Shown here in pieces: positions 55,134 through 64,000 of a stretch of 64,000 nt of DNA (position 1 is its first letter; each line of letters opens with the position of its first letter). Under the pieces are notes generated by a model. The model made no database searches and was not told the DNA's origin. It was given only the letters and a program-made list of their open reading frames with translations. The stretch is from contig JASJZH010000005.1 in assembly GCA_037178975.1 (NCBI GenBank), positions 1,798,001 to 1,862,000 on the forward strand, in the 5' to 3' direction. The position numbers and the translations under genes are program-made. The DNA comes from Oscheius tipulae (lineage: Eukaryota; Nematoda; Chromadorea; Rhabditida; Rhabditidae).

Positions 55134-55604
55134 TACACCACCTGTAACAATGGCGTGCTCAAAATGAAGAGAAATAAAAAGAAGAAGAGAACGCGAAAAA
55201 CAAAGTAAACAAACGATGCAAAGAGTGGAGTTAGTTTTGGCACTAAAATAGCTGCTGAAGTTTTTTTCAGCTTGTTTTCGTGATAAAACATTAAAAATGT
55301 TGTGCCTGTGACCAATTAGACAAAGAATAAACCGTAAAACATGTTAAAAAAAAAAAAAAGTAAAATAATTGTAGACACCCCAAATAAACTTTCCGGTCAA
55401 TTTCAACTGAAAACCGGTCAATTTCAACTGAACCTGGTCAATTTCAACTAGTTAGAATTGACTGGTCAATTCCAACTAGTTCCGGTCAATTTCAACTAGT
55501 TGAAGTTGACCGGTCAATTTCAACTAGTTCCGGTCAATTTCAACGGCCGGTCAATTCCAACTGCAACATATATATATATATATATATAAAACGGTAGATT
55601 TCTG

Positions 55605-56345
55605 TTGATTCCAAGGTGCGGCACGATGAGAGCAGTCGAACAACATTATAAACGTATAAAGGTAGAATACGACGAAAAACGTAAAAAAAAAATTAATTCA
55701 CGCCTTGACGTTTTGCGTACGCCATACGCAATTTCGCATAAAATCGAGTCGGGGTGCCGGTTTAACCACTACCAAGTCTTTTTTGGGGTGCCTTCTATTA
55801 TTTTACGGTTTATTCTTATTTTAATTGGTCAAAGACACAATGTTTTCAATACTTTATCATCAAAACAAGCTGAAAAAGCAAGAAATCCTCTACAGTTCGG
55901 ACAGATGATAACTACAAGGAGATCGTTGAAGCTGTCAAATGATGGGAAATTGGCGAAAAATTTACCAATGATGCAATCAAACGAAGCTACGGAAGAAGGT
56001 ATGTTTTTCCTAATATACGTTTCTACTTTTTAGATTCTGCATAGGAAATATCAATGGCAATGAGAAGCTTCTACACGATGACAAAGTCGTTGTTTCTCAA
56101 TCAAAAATCTTCGAAATTCTTTACGTCACTCGTGTTGCCGGAGAGATGTATCGGATGAGAATAAATGTGGTCAAAATTAAAAGGATACTTCGGAATCGCA
56201 CAGCAAGTCGTCTTTTGCTTTCAAATTTAATAAGTTTTCAGGGAACTGGTTACAATTTTTGTCAAATGCTGCCCTTTGTGTCCACTGAAGAAGGGCAAAG
56301 CGAAGAAAGAACTGGTAATAAAGCCGATAATCAGGATCACGCATA
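55605..56345 (+). pseudogene. Decayed Ginger N-terminal fragment (copy D, plus strand)
   Basis: In the opposite orientation to copies A-C, the frames contain a basic YKRIKVEYDEKRKKKINS region, then GNINGNEKLLHDDKVVVSQS and KIFEILYVTRVAGEMYRMR, matching NGKTELL ... AFEILYVAHSTGG of copy B. Frame changes, loss of the zinc ligands and absence of the DDE core show decay. A TIR end of the same element class lies at 58,980-59,095, so 55.6-59.1 kb may be one disrupted element. Confidence 0.6.
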
Positions 56346-56562
56346 ACGAAAGATTCTAGAGACTTACTCCATTACCGTGAGACTCTCCTATACTCAGTAA
56401 ACACAAGGTCTTCCCTTTCCAAAAGTGTCGTAACAATAAATATTTATTATAAATAGGTTTCGTTATAACAATTGACAACATGGGGGAAAAGCAGATCAGC
56501 ACAATAACGTTAGTCATGAGTTTTAGAGGTGGATTTTTTATTTGGCTTCAACTTTGCTAACA

Positions 56563-57336
56563 CTATTCGCCTCCCAAACCCTTTTTTGTTTTCGTCCCCT
56601 TGTCCCAAAGAGGACCTTCTCCCCATAAATCAAATTCTTTAAGGACTACAAAATTAACAAAATATTTGGAAGAGCTATATTGGTTAGTTCGCCACGATTT
56701 TTTCGTTTGATCAAAGTGAAGGAATGGATTTTCCACTTCCTTCTTTAGCTTGGTAATCCCTCTTATCTCTTTTAAATATTCTACTTCATCACCTACAGCA
56801 AGAATGAGTCTTACTTGATATATGTCTTCTGATGTTTTGGCGGGATTATGACAATAGTATATTGTGTAGTATTTAAATTTCTCCAGTGGTATGCGGACAC
56901 GCCAATACTTTGTCTTTTTTTCTCCTTTTTTTATCATCGGCAAAGGGGAGTCCAATGAGAAGTTGGTCGTATATGAGATCATTCGCCGGATACGCCTGTA
57001 GTTCACTCAAGTTGGGTGTGTCGTTCTGTAAACTTATCGTTAGATTAATGGTAGATAATACCTCAGGAATATTGGTTACATGGTATGCATACAGGGCATT
57101 AGTCATCCCATTTTCCCAGTTTGTACCTTTGAGCTGGTTGATAAGAGGGCACTCTATTTCCCAAAGGTCTATCTCTTTGTCCTCCTTCATTTTTTTGAGT
57201 ACTTTGTCAGCTCTGAAATATTAGTTATAACTAATATGGTGATCGAGGTACATACAGTGGGAACAAGTTAGTGAATCGGATGCACTTGGTGTCGATTGTC
57301 CACAAGGATAAGTCGTAAGCAGGGAGCAATTCCTAA
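56563..57336 (-). CDS. Unrecognised gene with one frame shift
   Basis: An exon at about 57,264-57,336 (ELLPAYDLSLWTIDTKCIRF) splices through GTATGT...TTTCAG to KVLKKMKEDKEIDLWEIECP, PLINQLKGTNWENGMTNALY and LIYDQLLIGLPFADD. A slip in an A-run near 56,925 then moves into the frame WRVRIPLEKFKYYTIYYCHN ... VENPFLHFDQTKKSW, ending GLGGE. About 240 residues in total. No known domain is recognised. The first exon is also present as an inverted copy at 58.6 kb. It may be cargo of the surrounding transposon cluster or a host gene that was split. Confidence 0.45.
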
Positions 57337-57420
57337 AAATGAGTAATTGAGCCTGTTTCGAGCAAGTGGAAAAGAAAGACGGCGAGAATTTCGTCATGAA
57401 ATGTGTGGTGCCGCTTCTTA
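57260..57420 (+). repeat. Inverted repeat arm (partner 58,587-58,748)
   Basis: About 160 bp is repeated in inverted orientation at 58,587-58,748 with roughly 95% identity. Both arms include an acceptor-like CTCATTTTTAG and the exon LPAYDLSLWTI of the neighbouring gene. The arms enclose 57,421-58,586. Confidence 0.8.
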
Positions 57421-57727
57421 TCTTAAGACAGATAAATGGAAAGAAATATGGCATTGGCAATTGTTTGAATCGATTCATAAGCCGCAGTGATTGCAGTAGA
57501 AGACCTTTTGAGGAATGTTGCTGAGATTACTCGAATGATGAACTGGATTGTCAACAGATTGCACTCTCCGGGTTTAAAAGAGCAACAACTGACATATGAG
57601 GAGCATCCTACACGAATCAGCTCTCGATAATAAAGAAGGACAAAGACGAAAAAAACTTGTTGAGTTGAATGTCGAGATAATACAGACGTGCTTTCAGGCG
57701 GCACTCAAATTCAAAATAGCTTGTAGC

Positions 57728-58409
57728 CCGGCTACGAGCAGAGTTCTGCCACATCGCTAGATGGCGTGACCTGATAAGACCAGCTGTAGTTGAGCTGATC
57801 AGCAAAAACGATGACAAGATCGAAGTCTCTGACGCAAGTTCAGACTACCGTACTTTTTTATCGAGGCTTTTGTGTTCATACTTTGTTCCTTTACACGTTA
57901 TCGTCCTTATAAAAAGAGACGCTATCCGGGAATAAAGAACTCTGTTGTCACGACTTTTATCTTGTTGTCGGGGTCTAGGAGAAGGTAGGGTAGTTAGAGC
58001 AGACGGGCGACCGTCTTATATTACATGGAGGATCCCGGTTCGAGTCAGTAAGGTTTTGTCTGCTGACGATAAGGCATGGTAAGGCAACCTCGTCTCGGTC
58101 TGCAGTTATTTCTATTATTGCGGCGCCGCTACTGTTTTGTGCTAACTTGCTCACCGATTCTCACAGAAGGATAGTTACTTCTGTCGTCAAACTCACCGTG
58201 GCTAAACACCCAAACCAAAACTTACGGGTTAGAATATTTAGCAGTATCGGACATTAAGTTAACTTTCTGATTTGTGCCCTTGGTCAAGGAATCCGGCTAC
58301 GAGCAGAGTTCTGCCACATCGCTAGATGGCGTGACCTGATAAGACCCACTGTAGTTAAGCTGATCAGCAAAAACGATGACAAGACCGAAGTCTCTGACGC
58401 AAGTTCAGA
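57728..58409. repeat. LTR-like direct repeats (118 bp) with internal signals
   Basis: 57,728-57,845 and 58,292-58,409 are direct repeats starting CCGGCTACGAGCAGAGTTCT. After the first copy come TATAAAAAG (57,910), AATAAAG (57,933) and TTGTTGTCGGGGTCTAGGAG, an order like the U3-R-U5 and post-LTR region of a retrotransposon. The second copy is cut short. No coding capacity remains. Confidence 0.5.
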
Positions 58410-58799
58410 TAAGAAAACGTTCATAAGGGAAGAAAGGAGGGAGATAAAACCAGTTCACGGAGCGCAGCGTCCAGCTTGGCCCTGATCTTGGGCCGCCTGC
58501 ATCTCAACGACCGCGGAGAGAAGGGACCTCTCTCTCTCTCCTTTTACCACTTCCTTTTAACCTTGAAGAACTTTTGAACTGGCAACTAAGAAGCGGCACC
58601 ACACATTTCACGACGAAATTCTCGCCGTCTTTCTTTTCCACTTTGCTCGAAACAGGCTCAATTACTCATTTTTAGGAATTGCTCCCTGCTTACGACTTAT
58701 CCTTGTGGACAATCAACACCAAGTGCATCCGATTCACTAACTTGTTCCTCGAAAAGGTTGAAAGAGCAAACTAAAACAGGGTAAACCAGCGATTTACAG

Positions 58800-59095
58800 C
58801 AAGAAGATTTCTACTTCTTGTCAGTTTCAACTGATTATTTGCAAGAATAGGTTATTAGAACGCTCATTCCTACATTTCACAGCCCTTTCGAATTGATTTT
58901 TGTTGAAAACCGCTACGCAGAGTCGAACCTGGGTTGAGCGGGCGGAAAGCGGGCACCTTAGCAATATACCACTTTTTCTATTACAAAAATGGAATTTTTT
59001 TTTACTTCCGGTCAATTCCAACTGAAACTGGGTTTTTAAAAGCAGTTGAAATTGATCCAACTAGTTGAAGTTAATCGGTCAATTTCAACTGCAAC
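58800..59095. repeat. Right end of a fourth Ginger element (copy D)
   Basis: Reverse complement of the left interior of copy C (53,372-53,640), including the tRNA-like segment and the units TTCCGGTCAATTCCAACTG and CCAACTAGTTGAAG, ending CAACTGCAACA at 59,095 followed by TATA. The partner left end was not found. Confidence 0.8.
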
Positions 59096-59482
59096 ATATA
59101 CACTCATTAGAAACTTGAAGCTCCTATAGAAAGGCACCGGCAAACAGTCTCTATACGTCCCCAATTTTCGTTCTTCTTCTCCTCCGATGTCTGCTTTTTT
59201 AAAAACATTATAAAGTAGCGTAGAGCTTCTCGACTGGTCTGATCTCAACGACACGGGCCTTTTCATAGTAAGCGAGTTTTTGCAAATAATACCGCTTTCT
59301 AGAAAATCTTAACGATTCCATTTAATTCCGACCTTGCTCATCCTCCAATGGTCCTACACCAAGCTCGAATCTTGGTCTTGAATTCTCTTGTATAGTTTTT
59401 GTTTATATTAACACGTTAAATTTACTCAATTAAACGTTTTTGCAGAATCTACCATTCTATTCATCGAATCATTTTCAGAAAA

Positions 59483-59827
59483 ATGCCGGGTGTTCAACCT
59501 GCATCGATTAATTCACCGAACGAGTTCTGCAGCCGGGTGGTCTACATAGATCTCAACGGTACTGAAAATCGGAGCAATATTCGGAGTAAACTCACTACTG
59601 AGATGCAGAGACAACATTGGTACCCGACGAATAGTAGAACGTCTTTTATCTTCTACAAAAGAGACGATGGGAATAATGCCGAAGAACACATAGAACAAGC
59701 GATCCGTAACACTCAGGCAGTATATCCAAATGCCCACTTTCAATATGCTCTGTTGAAACCAATTCGTCTCTCTGGAGTAGAAGATATTAATATTGGTCTA
59801 CTATTCAACAACCTTCCTACTGCTTGA
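59483..59827 (+). CDS. Single-exon small protein, unrecognised
   Basis: The ATG at 59,483 follows CATTTTCAG|AAAA, a likely trans-splice or 5'-UTR intron acceptor. The 114-aa product contains VVYIDLNGTENRSNIRSKL, QRQHWYPTNSRTSFIFYKRD, HIEQAIRNTQAVYPNAHF and a short C-terminus. It looks like a small alpha/beta domain, without signal peptide or membrane segment. A polyadenylation signal AATAAA lies at 59,881. Intact and probably expressed; function unknown. Confidence 0.65.
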   Translation: MPGVQPASINSPNEFCSRVVYIDLNGTENRSNIRSKLTTEMQRQHWYPTNSRTSFIFYKRDDGNNAEEHIEQAIRNTQAVYPNAHFQYALLKPIRLSGVEDINIGLLFNNLPTA

Positions 59828-60059
59828 ACAATACAGAGCATCGGTGTTCTAGTCAATCTGGTCCTTGTCATCCGAAGATCAATAAATTGTTGTGTTAACT
59901 TTTATTGTAACTGGTTATAAAGTAATTGTATCATTAAAAAAAAACCACGCTTAAACATTGCAATTTCTTTGTGGGCCGGACCAGGCCGGAGGTGCGCTAG
60001 AACTCGTGCCCAGAATGGACCTCCTTGAAAAAAGAGTAAATTGTACACATTTTTAGTAG

Positions 60060-60207
60060 CGTAGAGCTTCTCGACTGGTCTGATCTCATGGACGACCTCT
60101 CTTCGCTGATGCTGCGGAGTTTCCGAAAGCAACGAAATGCTTGTTCTTGTGGATGAACTCGACGTGGTCCTCTTCCCGGACGAGAAAAAGCGAAGGATGC
60201 GAGTCAA
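60060..60207 (-). CDS. Unrecognised exon with EIRPVEKLYAT peptide
   Basis: Starts MTRILRFFSSGKRTTSSSST at 60,207 and continues to REVVHEIRPVEKLYATK, where sequence similarity to 59,214-59,248 ends. The long frame continues to 59,902 but becomes composition-poor, and an exon end near 60,057 is likely. Serine/threonine-rich; no domain recognised. Confidence 0.35.
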
Positions 60208-60471
60208 GTACAGGAAAGATAAGAAAAAAAGTTCAAACCGTCTGGTAGGAGTATTTCATGCTAAGAGCCGTTATTATAGGCAAAGTTGAAAGGTTAAGAT
60301 GTAGAGAGTTTGAAAGTATTAGAGTAGTGAACAAAAGCGTGGGTCGGCTAAAAGTATTTGTCAGTATTTGTCGTCGAAGTTGTTGCTGAAAAAACGACAG
60401 GTTGTTCAGAAACCGATTGCGAGTGTGCTCGGAGTGGTCATTTGTCTCTTATTTTCTGGGTCCACAGTTGT

Positions 60472-60746
60472 ATGTCCGATCAGGACAAACGAAAGGACAA
60501 AATGGTAAAACGCTGGGAACTACTCCGATACTTTGATTTGGCAGAATGAGACTGTTGCCCATCTGACTGACAATTCTGCTCCTGCGCATACTGCAATCAG
60601 ATCTGAGCCATCCTTCGTCATCAACTGCAGCCGTCCCGACGCCGATCACCGCTCCTTACGTAAGCAAATTTGTACAGCTGAATAGTACAAGAAAGTTTTC
60701 AGCCAAACTTGTGGCAAAAAACACCGTATTAAATCCAGAAGTTTAA
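60472..60746 (+). CDS. Tiny three-exon gene (63 aa), unrecognised
   Basis: Exons 60,472-60,504, 60,545-60,659 and 60,703-60,746 join in phase through GTAAAA...TTTGGCAG and GTAAGC...TTTTCAG introns of about 40 bp. The product starts MSDQDKRKDKM and ends NTVLNPEV. A CCACAG acceptor precedes the start by four bases, and AATAAA lies at 60,770. It is polar and probably disordered. The matching phases and flanking signals make a real gene likely despite its size. Confidence 0.5.
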
Positions 60747-60799
60747 AACACTTTATTATACCCGAAAGCAATAAAAACACAAGTCAGAGCGCTATATTT

Positions 60800-63390
60800 C
60801 GAAGATTTTTGGAAAGTCTGAAGTTGATCTCGGAAATACAAAATACGCAGCCTTTTTATGTTTCTTCTACAACAAAAGCAGCAATCTCTTATTGCATGCT
60901 GCTAGAGCTGCGTCAAAGTTGTAGAGCCTTCCCCAGTTTTCTTCTACCTTTTTGTTTTATCGTCCTAACGAGACTTCATATACTCGCATTTCCACTTTTG
61001 CAAAAAAAAATTTCAGTTTTTATAGTTTACTTTTTTTTCATTTCACTTTCACTTTTTATAGCTCAGTAAATATAACATTGGACATGGGTTTGAGAGGTTG
61101 CTAGTTTCCTTTATTGTCTTGCAAAAAAACTTCACTGGCGGAAGTGTAGAGTCAAAAATTGATACAATAGTTATCATTTTTATCGTTGTTTCAAAGTCTT
61201 CAAAAGATTTTTCTCAGGATATCTAGCCAAGGATATTCCAGAATTCTATGCTACTATCGTGATAATCGCACTGGTATTGTCTTCTATCATATTGTGTTTC
61301 AATGCCTCTACATCAACTGTGAAAATCGGTCTACTGGGATCGAACACCAAAACATTCACTATTTATGTTTCACTACTTGTATCACTCCGAGCTTGTTTTT
61401 GAAAGTTTGCTCGTAAGAATCAGAACCATCGTCAACCCTTGCCCATCCCCTCTGCTAAAAGTAATTCTTCCCAAGGACATCATATCACAAAGTCCGACGC
61501 GAGTCGTGGGTCCGTGAGAATAATTCAGGAAATGTGGATAAATCACGGGGCTGCTGGGTGGTGGGAGGGTAGCAGCTTGTGATGATGTGACTAGTTCAGA
61601 GAACATTTGATCGCCAGATAGTTTAACCTTTGCTAGATTCCCTAAAGTCTTTTGTAACTTTTGTGTTTCACTGTGTCCTCAAATACGCGATAGCCTGAAG
61701 ATTTCGTTGGAAGTTCAATCATTGGTAATCCTTGATCTTTTCCCTGTATCAACAGACCCTTAAATAGTTTCAAGATGATAGCAGATACATCTTCTCAGTT
61801 TTACAATATTCCGATTTTCAACGTTTCTCTCATAGCACTGTCTAATTTCTTTTGTTTCACGCAGGTCTTGAATACTCTCTGATACTCTCTGGGAGACAAT
61901 ATTTTCTCGTTTCAACAGACCCATAAATAGTTTCCAAAATGGTAGCAAATTAATAGTTTCAACTTCTCAGTTACAAAACCTTTGATTTTCAATGTTCTCT
62001 CAGAGGTTTGTCTCCTTTTTTTTAATGACTGTCCTCTGAGTACACACTAGTCTAAGTCATTTGATGATTCTACTATTATTCTCAAAATCCAAACAGGAAA
62101 ACCTCTTCTTCCTAAAATTCTTCCTATATTGCAACACCCCTCTGTCAGAGAAGCGACTAAATTTGCACACAATAACAATAAGGACGAGGCTCGTTTTCAT
62201 TGTCATTTCGAATAGAAAGAGGAGCTCCCCTCCCTCTGCCTCTCTGTTATTCATATCCACCATTTTATTAACACAGCCCATTTTTTTCCCTCACTTTTTG
62301 TTGGAATTCACTATGTTTCAGTGCTTGTTCATATTCTTGGAACAATTATTGTTCTTGTCTTCGTTGGTTTTCAAACCAAAATGCTTCAGAGTACATATAA
62401 TAGCCGAAGAGCTCAACTCAAACTGTTTCATGGTAGGTGTAAGAAGCACATTAAATTAGTTTTCGTAAGAAACTTATGTTAGCGATCTTGACTGAACTCA
62501 GTAAGCTGCAAGGAAAACAAATTGTAGGTTCGCAAACCCATTGTGGGTTATACAAAGTTTGAAACAACTTGTTTGACAGGCTGAGTCCTTTTTTTCTAAA
62601 AACAGTGGGGATAATTTCAGCTAGCGTTTTCTTTGTTCAACATCTACCAAATTTAAACTTTTGATAAGGTCAGAGCATTTGTGCTTTACTACTTCAATTG
62701 GTTGCTGACATTGAGAGACATACACTGCAAGTGCATCCTTTCTTCTTCCGACTCACTGATTTTTCTTGTGGTTCATCGGACGTTTCTGCCTTACCGACCA
62801 TATCTAACGTCTCTACCTTACGGAAAATTTGTATCTCTGAAACTTTTGCGCTTCACGAGCTCTATAAATAGCTCTGTGCCAGCGAAGTTCAATTTTGTTA
62901 CTCCGTATGTCTGAAAACACTTTTTTGCCCAACAGGGATCTATCAAATTCACGCATTCTTCAGAATCGAAACTTGTGTGCCACAGACTCCTTAGATTCTA
63001 TTACAGTCGAAGAGAAGCACTAGTCTCACAAAAAGGTGTCACCCGTAAATAAAATTGTTTCCGACAAAACTTCATTTTGTGTAGTGGTAACTAAAATTTA
63101 TTGCAGTTCGTCCCACCGATTGTGCGAGAACAGACCATGTTTAACATAAAACAAAAATCTTAAAACAATACTGTGTCGGACCTGCGTGTAAACTTTATGC
63201 AGAGCTTGGTTCTTGTGTTTCACGGACACTATAGATAGTTCTGTGCTAGGGATGTATAGATTTCTACTCACACCGTTTTGAAAAAAACCGCTTCTTGTCT
63301 TTACCTCGAACTCAAAAGAAGAACTATTCTTCGCTTCTTCAGAGTTGAAACTATCATGTTTCACAGAACCTCTAGCTTATTTTTCTCTCC
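60800..63390. other. Mostly non-coding, TGTTTCA-rich from 61.1 kb
   Basis: No confident exons. A minus-strand frame at 61,395-61,606 (TLPPPSSPVIYPHFLNYSHG) and a competing plus-strand frame over the same bases both look plausible, so neither is called. TGTTTCA-class words recur near 61,188, 61,297, 61,368, 61,663, 61,855, 62,314, 63,217 and 63,357. The region is probably intronic to the gene ending at 63,655. Confidence 0.4.
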
Positions 63391-63393
63391 CAG

Positions 63394-63655
63394 GCATTGA
63401 GAAGGCTCACAACAACGAAAAGTTACCAGAATTCTTCAGTGCAAATGTACGAAAAGTGAGAAACATCGAACCTTTTAGTTTCACGACACCCATGAGTGAT
63501 CTTCTGCTTGTGTTTACATTGTTGGACGTACCATCTTTTCATCATACTCACTATTTTCGCTCTCAAAATCTTCTGTCTCTCTATCTCTCTGTCCCCGTCT
63601 TCATGTTTCCCCCGTACTGGCTCAGCTCACAAATCTGGGTGTCCACGAAACTTGA
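63394..63655 (+). CDS. 3' exons of an unrecognised gene
   Basis: An exon at 63,394-63,455 (IEKAHNNEKLPEFFSANVRK) follows CTCTCCCAG and splices in phase through GTGAGA to a last exon at 63,626-63,655, giving a C-terminus of LTNLGVHET. The intron contains a CTGTCTCTCTATCTCTCTGT tract. Upstream exons were not found. Confidence 0.45.
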
Positions 63656-64000
63656 GCTGTGTTGTTCCTAGCGTGTGTGTTCAATAACGAGATGTTTATC
63701 TTCTATGTGAGGTAGAAGGGAAAATACGGGGGCCCACATAACAAATCCGCTCCATTTTTGGATTCTCTGCACATTTGATCCCCTCTCTCCTTTTTTGGCC
63801 TGGGGAACAGCCGTTTTCTCAGTCCGGCAACTACCTAATGCGCCTAATCCCATTATGAAGAGTGGCAGAAGAGGAGAGTCAGAGGCGAAGAGTTCGACCC
63901 GGGAGTCTTATCCTATTTTGTTTCTTATCCACTTTATCTCTTTCATCCTCTATTAGAAAGTTTGCTCAGAAAATGTTTTACTGAAGAAGCAAAATGACAA

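Larger units (their letters stand above)
53372..55568 (-). mobile_element. Ginger-type DNA transposon, copy C (different subfamily)
   Basis: Termini TGTTGCAGTTG (53,372) and ...CAACTGCAACA (55,568), flanked by TA runs, length 2,197 bp. The TIR units use GACCGGTCAATT in place of the TTGAACGTTCAAT of copies A and B but keep AACTAGTT. The left interior contains a tRNA-like box-B segment. The encoded transposase is diverged and shortened. Confidence 0.85.

Noticed and set aside
57990-58050. Second tRNA-like stretch with GGTTCGAGTC
   Set aside because: The anticodon arm would have a four-base loop and the T stem does not pair; it lies in an LTR-like remnant.

Overview
The window is nuclear DNA from a nematode, probably not a close relative of the well-annotated model species. 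The grounds are: a major-sperm-protein (MSP) fragment at 21.6-21.9 kb; many short GT...TTTCAG introns; TTTCAG acceptors placed 2-4 bases before start codons, which suggests spliced-leader trans-splicing; a DD37D (maT-type) mariner; Helitron Rep/helicase; and C-type lectin genes. There are no bacterial operons, Shine-Dalgarno sites or CRISPR arrays. Gene models were assembled by hand from frames and splice signals, so exon edges are approximate unless phases are stated to agree.

Layout: 0.1-0.7 kb dispersed repeats. 1.2-4.7 kb protein kinase-ankyrin fusion gene. 4.8-6.5 kb element with direct terminal repeats and strong hairpins. 6.9-7.3 kb LINE remnant. 7.5-9.3 kb small gene plus a broken RPA70-like OB-fold gene. 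9.5-16.5 kb decayed Helitron, interrupted by a maT mariner (11.5-12.8 kb). 16.7-18.6 kb intact intron-containing DDE transposase gene. 19.4-20.6 kb dead mariner. 20.7-25.2 kb duplicated repeats, two copies of a small secreted-peptide exon, an MSP fragment and a second LINE remnant. 26.3-30.1 kb three diverged paralogues of an unrecognised helical-repeat family. 30.2-32.1 kb broken vWA-domain gene. 32.5-35.1 kb P-loop GTPase-ankyrin gene with two frame breaks. 37.0-42.3 kb complete nine-exon MGAT1 (GnT-I) gene. 43.9-47.4 kb C-type lectin cluster. 48.2-59.1 kb cluster of Ginger-type DNA transposons (GIN1/KRBA2-like integrases), joined end to end through (TA)n. 59.4-64 kb small unrecognised genes and the 3' end of a further gene.

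The most unusual features are: (i) the kinase-ankyrin and GTPase-ankyrin genes, which share a homologous, phase-matched final exon and 3' UTR and so look like signalling heads swapped onto one ankyrin module; (ii) the tandem Ginger cluster, whose terminal inverted repeats are arrays of palindromic AACTAGTT units; (iii) an RPA-like gene next to Helitron Rep/helicase; (iv) a strongly over-represented TGTTTCA heptamer around and inside the MGAT1 gene and again at 61-63.5 kb.
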